From positions 620,001 through 684,000 of the forward strand of contig CBDIDG010000006.1 of assembly GCA_965277615.1 (NCBI GenBank): DNA of 64,000 nt. Direction: 5' to 3'. The DNA comes from Bog-532 sp965277615. Lineage in GTDB: Bacteria; Actinomycetota; Actinomycetes; Streptosporangiales; Streptosporangiaceae. The notes below the pieces were generated by a model. That model was not told the origin of the DNA and ran no database searches. It saw only the letters and a list, made by a program, of their open reading frames with translations. Both the position numbers and the translations under genes were made by a program. Within the stretch, counting starts at the first letter, position 1. Every line of letters begins with the position of its first letter. Positions 44,547 through 53,423 of the stretch are shown piece by piece.

Positions 44547-44560
44547 CTAAGTAAACTTAG
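44547..44560. promoter_or_regulatory. Dyad upstream of marR
   Basis: CTAAGT-AA-ACTTAG is a perfect inverted repeat 43 bp upstream of the MarR start, inside a short A+T-rich patch. It is a candidate autoregulatory operator. It does not clearly match the isoG/gshA repeat. Confidence 0.45.
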
Positions 44561-44619
44561 CACTAAGAATAGATCGGCGAACGGATATTCTCGAGTGCCG
44601 AGGCCGCCGCCGCGTGAGC

Positions 44620-45006
44620 TTACGGCTTCCAGGCCAGCGGACCCTTGGCTTTGCGTAGCAGGCGCCTGCCCTGCCGTTCAGCTTGGCGCTGAAGGTGCTG
44701 AGCCTGCCGTTCGGCCCGGCGCTCAAAGCGTTCGGTCTGCTGTTTGTTCCAGGCCGCGAGGCGCTCCATCATGCCTGCCCCGTTTTCCTGGCCCATCTGT
44801 CCCAGCGCCCCCAGCACGATGGCGCCGACAGCCAGCCGCTCCCACAAACGGCGGCTTTGCAGCAGGCGAAGCAGCACAGCCGCCCCGATCAGCAGCAGCG
44901 CCGCGTGAGCCTCAACCTCCGCCCTCGACGGCCGGGGCGGCCCTTTGCCGCGTGCCGGAGGCACGGCTTCCGGTGGTCTGCGGGCAACTGGCCCTGACCT
45001 TTTCAT
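44620..45006 (-). CDS. Small membrane protein with basic coiled-coil tail
   Basis: The 128-residue protein has a Pro/Arg-rich start and one or two hydrophobic segments (AALLLIGAAVLLRLL and LAVGAIVLGALGQ, about residues 35-70). The tail, QQTERFERRAERQAQHLQRQ and onward, is a strongly basic amphipathic helix. I do not recognise it. It sits alone between marR and the DHA2 transporter. Coding is supported by a plausible frame and composition but no homology. Confidence 0.5.
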   Translation of the reverse strand: MKRSGPVARRPPEAVPPARGKGPPRPSRAEVEAHAALLLIGAAVLLRLLQSRRLWERLAVGAIVLGALGQMGQENGAGMMERLAAWNKQQTERFERRAERQAQHLQRQAERQGRRLLRKAKGPLAWKP

Positions 45007-45140
45007 TTCGCCTCCCGCCCGCTGATGTGTATCAGCATCCTCGGCGGCTAGGTTCCCGGCATCACCCCCGAGAGGGTGGCGTCGGATGATTACTCCGCCA
45101 GCGGGACTTTGATCTTTTCCCGATCAGCAGCCCCGGTCCC

Positions 45141-46808
45141 TCACTCATCCTCGGCCAGCGACGCCGCGGTGATCCCGCTGTCGTGGGTGCCGCCGCCCAG
45201 CGCGAGCACGACCAGCAGCGCCGCGACCAAGGCGGCGATGCCGCACACCACGTAACCGATCGAGTTGGCGTGCCCCAGCGCGTCGAAGGCCACGTTCTTG
45301 AGCGGGTTCGGAGGATTCGGGACCGAGTTCGCGCCCAGCGGTCCGGAGTTCACCGCGCCGACCACTGGCTTGAGCGCGGGGTTCTTGGCGGCGGACGCAT
45401 TGAAGACGGCCAGCCGCCGGGCCAGCGCGGCATCGCTGGCCAGCTTGGCCTGGATGTCCGCCGCCGCCCGGCCGAGCGTGATCGCGCCCACCACCGCGGG
45501 GCCCAGAGTGAAGCCAAAGTCGCGCAGCATGTTGGCGGCGCCGCTAGCCATCCCGGCCAAGTGGTTGGGCGCGGTGTCGACCAGCACCGCGGTCAGCGCC
45601 GACACCGAGAGCGCGAACCCGATGCCGATCAGGGCGTAGGGCGCGATGACCGGGCCCAGGCCGGTCTGGGTCGCCACTGGCACGGCGGCCGTCCACAGGT
45701 CGCCGGCCGCCATCAGCGCCAGTCCCACGCCCATCGTCCAGCGGGGGTTGTAGTGCTCGAGCAGGCGTGAGGTGAGCGGGATCAGCGGCAGGGCGAGGCC
45801 GTTGAACAGCAGGAAGGCGACCGATGCATGCAGCGGTGTCCAGTTCAGGATCGCCGTGAGCCGGATACTGGTCGAGTAGGCGGTCCCGAGGAAGGCGAAC
45901 ATGCCGATGACCGTGGCGATCGAGGCGACGGAGAAGGCCCGGTTCTTGAACAGGTCCAGGTTCAGCAGCGGAGCCGCCGCCCGGCTCTCGGCCGCGATGA
46001 ACAGGGCCAGGAACACCACGGCGATGACGAAGCCGGCGATTACCTCGATGCTGCCCCAGCCGGCCGTCGGCCCCTGGATCACCGCGAACATCAGCGCGAA
46101 CAAGGCTACGGCGATCGTGATCTGGCCGGTCCAGTCCAGCGAGCGGCCCTCGGGGGAGGAGGAGTTCTTGGCGAAGGCGGCCGAGATCGCCGCGCTGATC
46201 AGCGCGAGCACCAGAATGGCCAGCGGGGCGAAGCGCCAGCTGGCATTCGGGTCGCTGCCCCACTTGAACCCGGCGAGCCAGCCGCCGAGCACCGGGGAGA
46301 CCATGTTGCCCAGGGACAGCGCGGCCGCCCACAACGTGACCGAGCGGGCCCGGGCGCGGGGCGTGTGCGTGCCCGCCGCGAGCATGGCCAGGCTCGTCGG
46401 CATGATCGCGGCCGCACCGGCGCCCGCCAGGGCCATGCCGATCCACAGGACCAGTACGCGGATCCCGGTCGAGGTGCCCAGGCCCGGCGTCAGCAGCGCG
46501 ACCCCCTCGCCGACCGCGAGCAGCACCGCTCCGCCGATGAGCAGGCGCTTGCGCCCGAACAGGTCGCCCACCACGCCGAACGTGAGCTCCAGCAGGGTCA
46601 CCGGGACCAGGAAGGCGTCGGAGATCCAGGTGAGCTGCGAGGATGTCGGGCCGAGGTCCTTTTGGAACAGGCCTTGCAGCACCGCGGGGATCGCCAGCGC
46701 CAGCTGGGCCACCCCGACAGCGATGACGGCCGACCAGAGGGTGCCCCTGGCCAGCTGGTGCTCCTTTCCATGGGCGGCATTTCTGCCCGCAACATCCTGC
46801 GTTGTCAT
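45141..46808 (-). CDS. MFS efflux transporter (DHA2/EmrB-like)
   Basis: This 555-residue, 14-helix drug:H+ antiporter starts at ATG 46808 because GGAGG lies 6 bp before it; an earlier GTG would bury that site. Motif A is GVVGDLFGRKRLL and motif C-like SLGNMVSPVLGGWLAG follows in helix 5. A long loop near residues 470-510 is rich in Asn/Pro. It should export a toxic or hydrophobic compound. A perfect 10-bp inverted repeat 150 bp upstream suggests repressor control, but no cognate TetR gene is adjacent. Confidence 0.88.
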   Translation of the reverse strand: MTTQDVAGRNAAHGKEHQLARGTLWSAVIAVGVAQLALAIPAVLQGLFQKDLGPTSSQLTWISDAFLVPVTLLELTFGVVGDLFGRKRLLIGGAVLLAVGEGVALLTPGLGTSTGIRVLVLWIGMALAGAGAAAIMPTSLAMLAAGTHTPRARARSVTLWAAALSLGNMVSPVLGGWLAGFKWGSDPNASWRFAPLAILVLALISAAISAAFAKNSSSPEGRSLDWTGQITIAVALFALMFAVIQGPTAGWGSIEVIAGFVIAVVFLALFIAAESRAAAPLLNLDLFKNRAFSVASIATVIGMFAFLGTAYSTSIRLTAILNWTPLHASVAFLLFNGLALPLIPLTSRLLEHYNPRWTMGVGLALMAAGDLWTAAVPVATQTGLGPVIAPYALIGIGFALSVSALTAVLVDTAPNHLAGMASGAANMLRDFGFTLGPAVVGAITLGRAAADIQAKLASDAALARRLAVFNASAAKNPALKPVVGAVNSGPLGANSVPNPPNPLKNVAFDALGHANSIGYVVCGIAALVAALLVVLALGGGTHDSGITAASLAEDE

Positions 46809-46957
46809 CAGAACCTCCACCCGCTCTGCTGGTAATCGGCTGTTACATCCCGGCCGAGGATGGGCTCAGGCCGGCCAAAGGCGTGAACTGCTTTATCCCT
46901 CGGACGTTCACCACGACTCCTTCGTCGAGCCAGTACGCCTGGACATCGGAGCCTAGA

Positions 46958-46979
46958 TTGCCAACAATTTTGTTGGCAA
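46958..46979. promoter_or_regulatory. Perfect inverted repeat TTGCCAACAA/TTGTTGGCAA
   Basis: Ten-bp perfect arms with a 2-bp spacer, in the 343-bp gap between the DHA2 gene and the flavoprotein gene. Its size and symmetry are typical of TetR/MarR operators. It lies about 150 bp upstream of the DHA2 start. Confidence 0.65.
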
Positions 46980-47059
46980 GAGTAGATCTTTCTGTATCGG
47001 CAGATTTTTCACTCCGCGCACATCGTCGCGACCAACTCCCGTGCTCTGACGGGCTGTTC

Positions 47060-47079
47060 GGTGAGTCGATTGACTCACC
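47060..47079. terminator. Hairpin GGTGAGTC/GACTCACC
   Basis: Perfect 8-bp arms with a GATT loop, 73 bp past the stop of the minus-strand flavoprotein gene. It may be a terminator; the symmetry would equally suit a regulator site. Confidence 0.4.
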
Positions 47080-47151
47080 ATCCGACCGAGCGCCGCGGCA
47101 TCGGACGTGCTGACTCCGCCTTTGGCTAGCCGACGACGGACGAATCGGGTG

Positions 47152-48291
47152 TCACGTTCGCGACAGCAGGTCGCCGACAATCAGCGTGGCAGCAGCGGGT
47201 GCGCCTTTGACGAAGCCGAAGAACGGCCCGAAGTCTTGGGTCGCGGAGAAACCCGTGACGTACAAGCCATCCAGGCTGGTCTGGAAGGCCTCGTCCAGCA
47301 CGGGGAACCCGTTGGACACCTTGACGTCCTTGAGCACACCCGCGAGGTAGGGGACTCTGGCCAGGTCGGCCCGGTAACCCGATGCGAACACCACGCGATC
47401 GGCAGTGAGCCTGACGTCGTTGGACAGCAGCACCCGCAGTTCACCATCGCCGCCCGGCGTCGCCTCGGCGACCTCGGTTCCGGGCCACCGGTGGATCCCG
47501 TCCCAGGCCAGCCTGGGAGTCAGCCATGGTTCCAGGGTGAGCCTGCCCACCTCCCAGAACTGCCTGGTCACCGCATCCTGCGCGCTCTTGGGAAGGTGGC
47601 GCCAGTATCCGGGTACGGCGAGCGTCTGCTCGACGTGGGCGTCGACGAACTTCCAGCTCACCCGCTCGAACTGCGGGATCTCGTGGCGGTGCACGATATC
47701 GATCCGCGCAGCACCGTGCTCCCGGATCAGCGCGGCCCACTCATAGGCGCTTTGCCTGCCGCCGATGATCAGCACCCGCGCCCCGGCCAGGTCATCAAAG
47801 CGCACCAGGTCGCAGGTGTGCGCCGCGAGCCCCGGCGGCAGGGACGATGCCCAGCCGGGAACGTTGGCGTAATGGCCGATGCCCGGGGCGGCCACCACGA
47901 CGTCCGCGCGAATGCGCTCACCGCTGCGCAATGTTGCCACGAACCGGCCATCGGCCTTGGCCAAAGTGTCGACGAACTCCTCGCGGACCTCGATTCCCTT
48001 AACCTTGCGGAACCAGTCGGCGTAATCCAGGAAGACATCGATCGGAATGGGATCGACCTCATCCGGCCTGATGCCGTTCTCTTCCAGATAGGCCTGCAGC
48101 GTGTGGACCGCGGTCCCGTCGAGGTGCCAGTCCGGCCCCGACCGCAGAAACATGCCCTCGGGCATATTCTGCCGCCAAAAGCCCATCGGCCGTCCCAGCA
48201 CCACCGTGCCGATACCACGCTCACGCGCCAGCGCCGCGACCGATAGCGCGTACGGCCCCGCGCCGATGACAAGCAACTGTGTCTGGTGCAT
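47152..48291 (-). CDS. FAD/NAD(P)-dependent oxidoreductase (flavin monooxygenase-like)
   Basis: This 379-residue protein has a first dinucleotide motif VIGAGPYALSVAALA (FAD), a second Rossmann motif LIIGGRQSAYEWA (NADPH) and the FAD-closing block DGLYVTGFSATQDFGPFFGF. This is the two-fold layout of class B flavin monooxygenases and lysine/ornithine N-hydroxylases, but it is shorter than Baeyer-Villiger enzymes and lacks their fingerprint. The substrate is unknown. It is not a di-iron alkene monooxygenase, so it does not replace IsoABCDEF. Confidence 0.8.
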   Translation of the reverse strand: MHQTQLLVIGAGPYALSVAALARERGIGTVVLGRPMGFWRQNMPEGMFLRSGPDWHLDGTAVHTLQAYLEENGIRPDEVDPIPIDVFLDYADWFRKVKGIEVREEFVDTLAKADGRFVATLRSGERIRADVVVAAPGIGHYANVPGWASSLPPGLAAHTCDLVRFDDLAGARVLIIGGRQSAYEWAALIREHGAARIDIVHRHEIPQFERVSWKFVDAHVEQTLAVPGYWRHLPKSAQDAVTRQFWEVGRLTLEPWLTPRLAWDGIHRWPGTEVAEATPGGDGELRVLLSNDVRLTADRVVFASGYRADLARVPYLAGVLKDVKVSNGFPVLDEAFQTSLDGLYVTGFSATQDFGPFFGFVKGAPAAATLIVGDLLSRT

Positions 48292-48568
48292 CAGCTAACC
48301 CACCCATCCCGGCGGCGGCAGGGCTGTCCGCGACCAAGCTCCACCTTTACACAGCGACCGTGAGATGCCAATGCCCGGGCGGAGGCCAAGCCGCGCTGTA
48401 ATAGCAGGTGCTACCCCTGGCTATCGCTCCCGAGGCGACCGCTCGGCATCGCCGAAATGAGGACGTTACTGTGTCAGGCGTGCGATCGGGTAGTAAATAT
48501 TCAAGGCCTGCCCGAGCATGAGCATGGCTAGTTGGCCCGGGGCCAGGAAATGGGGGATCTAGGCGCCG

Positions 48569-49270
48569 ATGACCGCCGGTACAAGCCGCATGCCGAAGAG
48601 GCTGATGGCCGCCTACGCCATCGCCAGGATCGCTGATCTCGGGTTGATCGCACTCGGCATCGGCTTCACGTTCCTGTCCGAGACTGCGCGTGGCGACCTT
48701 GCCTACCTGATCGGCTGGGACGTGCTTGCTGTGGTCTATCTGGCCATCGGCTTCGTGGTGGTGCGTCGCCGCCGGAAGGGGCCAGACCTCGTCCAGCTCA
48801 CCGGAAATCTCGGCCAGCAGTGGCTTACCGGGGCCCGGCTCGGCTTCGCCTTCACGATTGCCGCCAGCGTGGTCGGGATGGGCAGCGCCGACTCCGTGCT
48901 GACCAACGGCAAGGATGCCACGTATGGCGACCCGATCAGGTTCTTTGGCGGGGTAGCGATCGTTGCCGCGTGGCTGCTGCTGCACGTCGGCTACGCCAGA
49001 TTTTACGCCCGGCACTACTACAGCCAGGAGAGTCCGTCCGACCGGGACGGTACCGGCGTGGCCGGCGGCCTGAAATTCCCCGACGATGCGGTGCCGATGG
49101 CAACAGATTTCCTGTACTTTTCGTTCACTCTCGGCACCTCGTTCGCTGCCTCCGACGTGACCGTCACCTCGCAGACCATGCGCTGGCACGTGATGATGCA
49201 CAGCATCCTCAGCTTCTTTTACAACACGGTCGTGCTAGCGGTGGCATTCGGCATCCTCACCGGTAAATGA
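48569..49270 (+). CDS. DUF1345 membrane protein
   Basis: This 233-residue protein has about five hydrophobic segments and the DUF1345 signature FLYFSFTLGTSFAASDVTVTSQTMRWHVMMHSILSFFYNTVVLAVAF near the C-terminus. The function of this family is unknown. The end overlaps a possible upstream start of the ArsR-phosphatase gene by 4 bp, but the operator downstream suggests that gene has its own promoter. Confidence 0.85.
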   Translation: MTAGTSRMPKRLMAAYAIARIADLGLIALGIGFTFLSETARGDLAYLIGWDVLAVVYLAIGFVVVRRRRKGPDLVQLTGNLGQQWLTGARLGFAFTIAASVVGMGSADSVLTNGKDATYGDPIRFFGGVAIVAAWLLLHVGYARFYARHYYSQESPSDRDGTGVAGGLKFPDDAVPMATDFLYFSFTLGTSFAASDVTVTSQTMRWHVMMHSILSFFYNTVVLAVAFGILTGK

Positions 49271-49303
49271 CCAGCGCAGGCGCCAATCCTGGCCCGCGAG
49301 CGC

Positions 49304-49338
49304 TGTTAGATCAATCTGAATTGATGTACTTTCGGTTC
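49304..49338 (+). promoter_or_regulatory. ArsR-type operator and probable leaderless promoter
   Basis: ATCAAT-CTGA-ATTGAT (49310-49325) matches the ArsR/SmtB operator form ATCAA-N6-TTGAT. It sits between a weak -35 (TGTTAG, 49304) and TACTTT (49327-49332). The expected transcript start would coincide with ATG 49339, giving a leaderless message repressed by its own product. Confidence 0.65.
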
Positions 49339-50136
49339 ATGGCCGATCGGCGAACTGACCCGGCGGACGCTTCGCTGGAATTCCTCCGGCTGACCGGTGA
49401 GCCGGTGCGGTGGCACCTGCTGCAAGAGCTGGCCCGCAGTGACCGGCACGTCCGGGAATTGACGGGGTTGGTGGGACGGCCGCAGAACCTGGTCTCCTAC
49501 CACCTGGGCAAGCTGCGCTCGGCGGGTCTGGTGGTGGCCCGCCGTAGCTCGGCCGATGGCCGCGACGCCTATTACACGGTCGCGCTGGACAGGTTCAGTG
49601 AGCTGCTCGCCGCGGCTGGGCGGTCGCTGCACCCAGGGCTTCAGCTGACCCGCGCCACCCCCGCGCCGCCGGCCGCAAGGCCACTGGGCCGCCCGGCGCG
49701 GCTGCTGTTCTTGTGCACCGGCAACAGCGCCCGGTCCCAGATCGCCGAAGCGCTGGCCGTGGCCCGCTCCGAGGGCCTGGCGGAAGCGTTCAGCGCGGGC
49801 AGCCACCCCAAACCGGTGCACCCGTACGCGGCCCGGGTGCTGCGGGAACGGGGCATCAGCTTCGGTGACCGCCATTCCAAGCCCCTGAGCCTCTTCGTCG
49901 CGACGCGGTTCGACCACGTGATCACCTTGTGCGACAAGGTGCGCGAGGTGTGCCCGGAGTTCCCCGGCCAACCCGGGCGCTCCGGCCAGATCCACTGGAG
50001 CATCCCGGACCCGGCCGCCTCCGGCGGCGACGACCCCGCCACCCTGACCGCCTTCCGGCAGGTCGCCGCCGAACTCGACACCAGGATCGGCTACCTGCTC
50101 GCGGGCCTCGGCGCCCGGCCGGACCAGGCCGCGTGA
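49339..50136 (+). CDS. ArsR regulator fused to low-molecular-weight phosphatase/arsenate reductase
   Basis: From ATG 49339 the product has 265 residues; ATG 49324 and ATG 49267 are earlier in-frame options, but they would place the operator inside the gene. The N-terminal part is an ArsR-type winged helix (PVRWHLLQELARSDRHVRELTGLVGRPQNLVSYHLGKLRSAGLV). The C-terminal part is an LMW-PTP/ArsC domain with the P-loop LCTGNSARSQ and the acid Asp in IPDPAAS. Such fusions occur in arsenic-resistance loci. Next to a chromate transporter it may sense and reduce a metal oxyanion. Its stop overlaps the ChrA start. Confidence 0.85.
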   Translation: MADRRTDPADASLEFLRLTGEPVRWHLLQELARSDRHVRELTGLVGRPQNLVSYHLGKLRSAGLVVARRSSADGRDAYYTVALDRFSELLAAAGRSLHPGLQLTRATPAPPAARPLGRPARLLFLCTGNSARSQIAEALAVARSEGLAEAFSAGSHPKPVHPYAARVLRERGISFGDRHSKPLSLFVATRFDHVITLCDKVREVCPEFPGQPGRSGQIHWSIPDPAASGGDDPATLTAFRQVAAELDTRIGYLLAGLGARPDQAA

Positions 50137-51329
50137 TGACCAGCCCGGACGAACCACCCGGGACGGTATCGCTGGCCGCGATCGTGCGCGAGTGGGGCCG
50201 GATCGGCTGCATCGGTTTCGGTGGCCCGCCGGCGCACATCAGGCTGCTGCGCGACCTGTGCGTGCAACGCCGCCAGTGGCTGGATGCCCAGGACTTCGAG
50301 GACGCGGTCGCGGTCTGCAACCTGCTGCCCGGCCCGGCCTCGACCCAGCTGGCCATCTTCTGCGCCTGGCGGCTGCGCGGCCGCCTCGGCGCGCTCGCAG
50401 GCGGGGTCGCGTTCATCGTGCCCGGGCTGATCGTCATCTTGGTGCTGGCCGCCCTGTTCCTGGGCACATCGCCGCCCCGCTGGGTCCTCGGGGCGGGCGC
50501 GGGTGCCGGCGCTGCGGTCCCTGCGGTAGCCCTCCACGCGGGCGCGGGCCTGACCGGAGCGAGCTGGCAGCGCCGCCGGAACAGCATCCGCTGGATGTTC
50601 TATCTGGTGGCCGGGGGCGCCTCGGCCGCCACCCTCGGCCCCTGGCTGGTCCTGGTCCTGCTGGGCTGCGGCCTGGCCGAACTGGCCCTCGAACTGGGCC
50701 CCCGGCCCGGCCCGGGAACCCAGCACCGCCAGGGCACCCAGCTGCCCGGCCTGGCTGTGGCCCCGATGCTCGCGGCCGGCGCGCTCGGCAGCGGGGTCCT
50801 GCTGTCGGTGGCCTGGGTCGCGGTCAAGGTCGGGGCCCTGTCCTACGGCGGCGGGTTCGTCATCATCCCGCTGATGCAATCCGATGCGGTCAGCCACTAC
50901 CACTGGATGACCGGCGCCCAGTTCCTCAACGCCGTTGCCCTCGGCCAGATCACCCCCGGTCCGGTCGTCCAGACTGTCGCGGTCGTCGGCTACGCCGCGG
51001 CCGGCCTGACCGGCGGCATCCTCGCCTCCGTCGTCGCGTTCAGCCCGTCCTTCGCGTTCATCCTGCTCGGCGCCTACCGGTTCGACCAGATCCGCGGCAA
51101 CCGCACCGCCCGGGCCTTCCTCGGCGGCGCCGGACCCGCCGCCATCGGCGCCATCTATGGTTCGGCCATCCCGCTCGCCCGGGCGCTCAGCCACCCCTGG
51201 CAATACGCCGTCCTCGCCGGGGCTCTCCTGCTCCTGCTGCCGCTGCGCCGCGGCGTGGTCCTGACCCTCCTATCCGCAGGCGCCGCCGGGATAGCCATCA
51301 CCCTGACCGTCAGCACGGCCCTGTCCTGA
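50136..51329 (+). CDS. chrA: Chromate transporter (ChrA family)
   Basis: This 397-residue protein contains two CHR halves. The first has GRIGCIGFGGPPAHI and CNLLPGPASTQLAIF; the second has VGALSYGGGFVIIPLMQ and ALGQITPGPVVQTVAVVGY. About ten helices are expected. ChrA proteins export chromate or related oxyanions. ATG overlaps the TGA of the ArsR-phosphatase gene (TGATG), so the two are co-translated and likely share the ArsR operator. A strong hairpin follows the gene. Confidence 0.9.
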   Translation: MTSPDEPPGTVSLAAIVREWGRIGCIGFGGPPAHIRLLRDLCVQRRQWLDAQDFEDAVAVCNLLPGPASTQLAIFCAWRLRGRLGALAGGVAFIVPGLIVILVLAALFLGTSPPRWVLGAGAGAGAAVPAVALHAGAGLTGASWQRRRNSIRWMFYLVAGGASAATLGPWLVLVLLGCGLAELALELGPRPGPGTQHRQGTQLPGLAVAPMLAAGALGSGVLLSVAWVAVKVGALSYGGGFVIIPLMQSDAVSHYHWMTGAQFLNAVALGQITPGPVVQTVAVVGYAAAGLTGGILASVVAFSPSFAFILLGAYRFDQIRGNRTARAFLGGAGPAAIGAIYGSAIPLARALSHPWQYAVLAGALLLLLPLRRGVVLTLLSAGAAGIAITLTVSTALS

Positions 51330-51346
51330 CGGAACGTGGTCAGGAC

Positions 51347-51391
51347 CAGCGATGGCGGGGCGGTCGTGACCAGACCGCCCCGCCATCGCTG
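51347..51391. terminator. Bidirectional terminator between chrA and the phosphatase gene
   Basis: A perfect 19-bp stem (51347-51365 with 51373-51391) encloses a 7-base loop. It lies between the convergent stops at 51329 and 51399 and can serve both strands. Confidence 0.85.
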
Positions 51392-51398
51392 ACCGAAC

Positions 51399-53240
51399 TC
51401 AGTGCCGCCTGACTCCGGGCAGTACCCGGGTGTGCTCCGCCTGCACCGCCTGCAGATCGGACGGGTTCAGGCCGAGCAACTTCAAGATCGTCGGCGCGAC
51501 CTGGGTTGTTTCCACTCGGTGGCTTGACTGGCCGGGCTGGACGGTGCCCGGCGCGTAGACGATGAGCGGAACGTCCCGGTCGGCCGGGTTGTCGCCGCCG
51601 TGCTCAGCGATCTTGCTGCCGGTCGTGTAGATCGTGCCAACCTGGGAGACCGCAAACACGTCCGGGTGGTGCGGGTCGGAGGACGGAACGCCGAAGAACC
51701 GCGCGGCCTGGTGGCCGGCGTAGATCGCCCGCAGGCCGGAATGCTGGACGGTGACGGTCTGGCCGACGTAGTTGACTGCGGGGGCGGTATGCGTCCACAG
51801 GTAGTTCTTGACGAAGTCGGTCGCCGTCTGCGAACGGTTGGACAGCCACCACAGCAGCCCGTCGTCGTCGGCCTCCCGGACGACCAGAGTTTTGCTGCCT
51901 GGATGCTGCGCGGCCCAGGCGGCGTTGACGCCGGCGATGATCGGGGCGTCGTTGATCCGCTGCAGCTGGCTGTTGTTCTGCGGCGACTGGCCGTGCTTGG
52001 CGGTCAGGATGATCGCCGTCGAGCGGGCCTGGCCGTCGGCCCGGATGGTGTTGGCCAGCCGCTGGAGAGCGTTGTTGGTGTAGTCGAGCGCGCTCCGCAG
52101 CAGCGGGCCCGGCACCTGGTGGCCGTTGACGGTCTCGTACCCGCCAGCCAGCTTCGGTCCCAGGGTGTACTTGCCCTGCGCGTTGGGGCCGGTCAGCACG
52201 GCCGGGGAGCTCTTCAGCTTCTCCGCGGTCGAGACGACCTGGAAGTTCATCCCGTAGATGGCCGGCGTGCCGACCTTGGGCCCGGTGCCGGAGTGGCTGT
52301 GGCCGTTGATCCAGTTGACGACCGCCTGCACCTTGTACGAGTCGTACTGTTTGGTCGCGGCGTTGTCGTCGGTCCACGCGCCGTCGTCCGGGTACGGCAC
52401 GCCGTTCGGCTCGACCGCCTGTGAGTCGATCTCCGGCCCGAAGAAGTCGTTGATGCTCATGCCGTTCGAGCCCGGGCCGTTGAACGATGTGTAGATCGCG
52501 TGCTTGTCCGACCACGCGGTTCGCAGGCCGGCGTGGTGGATCACCTGGAAGATCGTGTTGACCCCCACGTAGTCCCACGGCTGGATCGGCTGGCAGGTCT
52601 TGGGGTTGACCGGGTACGTCGCCGGGTTCAGGCCCGACTGCGGGTGCGGAGTCAGCTTCATGATCAAGGCCGGGTTGGTGGTAATGCCGCCCGGGTAGAC
52701 CGAGCCGTCCTCATCGAACGCGGGGAAGGTGTTGCCGCTCCCGTTATGCAGCAGGTCAGGCACGGCGGGAAGCTTGTCGTCCGGCGAGTCGTAGATCACG
52801 TTGCCGCCCGGGACCGGCCCGGTGCAGTTGGTCGTCCCCGCCGGGAAGACGCCGTGGCTGTACTCGACGTCGTAGTAGATGCCGGTGAGCTTCGGGTCGG
52901 CGCCGGTCATCAGCCCCGTGCCGGTCGGCGCGGAGTCCGACGGGTCGGCGGTCTGCGCGTGGGTATATTCAGCGCCGCCGGTAGCCAGCCGTGCGAGCTC
53001 CGAGTTGGGATGGTGGGCGACGTACCAGTCCAGATCGGACTGGTGCATGCCGTCGACCGATATCAGCAGCACATGCTGGATGCCGCGGGCGTGGCCCCGC
53101 CCGGGCTGGCCCGGCTGAGCGGTCGCCGCCGATGACACTGCCGTTCCGGCCAGGGCGGTCCCGGCCAGAGCCGTGGCCACACCTGCGGTCATGGCCCCAA
53201 AGCGCCAAAGTGACCTGGGCTTTGGTTTCTTCTGTCGCAT
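51399..53240 (-). CDS. Secreted alkaline-phosphatase-superfamily hydrolase
   Basis: The 613-residue protein starts at ATG 53240 after GGGAGGA. A Sec-type signal peptide spans about residues 1-41 (KKPKPRSLWRFGAM, an Ala/Thr core, then SSAATA). The metal/nucleophile half has HVLLISVDGMHQSDL and ADPSDSAPTGTGLMTG. The C-terminal metal ligands are in TAKHGQSP and IAEHGGDNPADRDVPLIVYAPG. The family includes phosphodiesterases and nucleotide pyrophosphatases that act outside the cell; the substrate is unknown. A dyad TACTACC/GGTAGTA lies about 100 bp upstream. Confidence 0.87.
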   Translation of the reverse strand: MRQKKPKPRSLWRFGAMTAGVATALAGTALAGTAVSSAATAQPGQPGRGHARGIQHVLLISVDGMHQSDLDWYVAHHPNSELARLATGGAEYTHAQTADPSDSAPTGTGLMTGADPKLTGIYYDVEYSHGVFPAGTTNCTGPVPGGNVIYDSPDDKLPAVPDLLHNGSGNTFPAFDEDGSVYPGGITTNPALIMKLTPHPQSGLNPATYPVNPKTCQPIQPWDYVGVNTIFQVIHHAGLRTAWSDKHAIYTSFNGPGSNGMSINDFFGPEIDSQAVEPNGVPYPDDGAWTDDNAATKQYDSYKVQAVVNWINGHSHSGTGPKVGTPAIYGMNFQVVSTAEKLKSSPAVLTGPNAQGKYTLGPKLAGGYETVNGHQVPGPLLRSALDYTNNALQRLANTIRADGQARSTAIILTAKHGQSPQNNSQLQRINDAPIIAGVNAAWAAQHPGSKTLVVREADDDGLLWWLSNRSQTATDFVKNYLWTHTAPAVNYVGQTVTVQHSGLRAIYAGHQAARFFGVPSSDPHHPDVFAVSQVGTIYTTGSKIAEHGGDNPADRDVPLIVYAPGTVQPGQSSHRVETTQVAPTILKLLGLNPSDLQAVQAEHTRVLPGVRRH

Positions 53241-53342
53241 GATGATCCTCCCTGGCCGCGGTCGTTCGCCGGCGCCCAGAAGCAACGGGTATCGGCGGAA
53301 AACAGAGCACCGATGACCGCAACCTGAACGGAGGATGACAAT

Positions 53343-53361
53343 TACTACCATCAAGGTAGTA
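53343..53361. promoter_or_regulatory. Dyad TACTACC-N5-GGTAGTA
   Basis: Perfect 7-bp arms in the A+T-richer gap between the phosphatase start and the convergently placed end of the next operon. The form suggests a repressor site, for example of the GntR or PadR type. No such regulator is adjacent. Confidence 0.5.
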
Positions 53362-53423
53362 GAGGCCACCTTAGATCCTCCGGGCCAGGGCACCGGGTCC
53401 TCAGCGGCTGTTGTCCTGGGTGC

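Noticed and set aside
47152..48291. Flavoprotein as a substitute for the missing iso-type monooxygenase
   Set aside because: It is an FAD/NADPH two-domain protein outside the operon, with an intervening transporter; nothing links it to alkene epoxidation.
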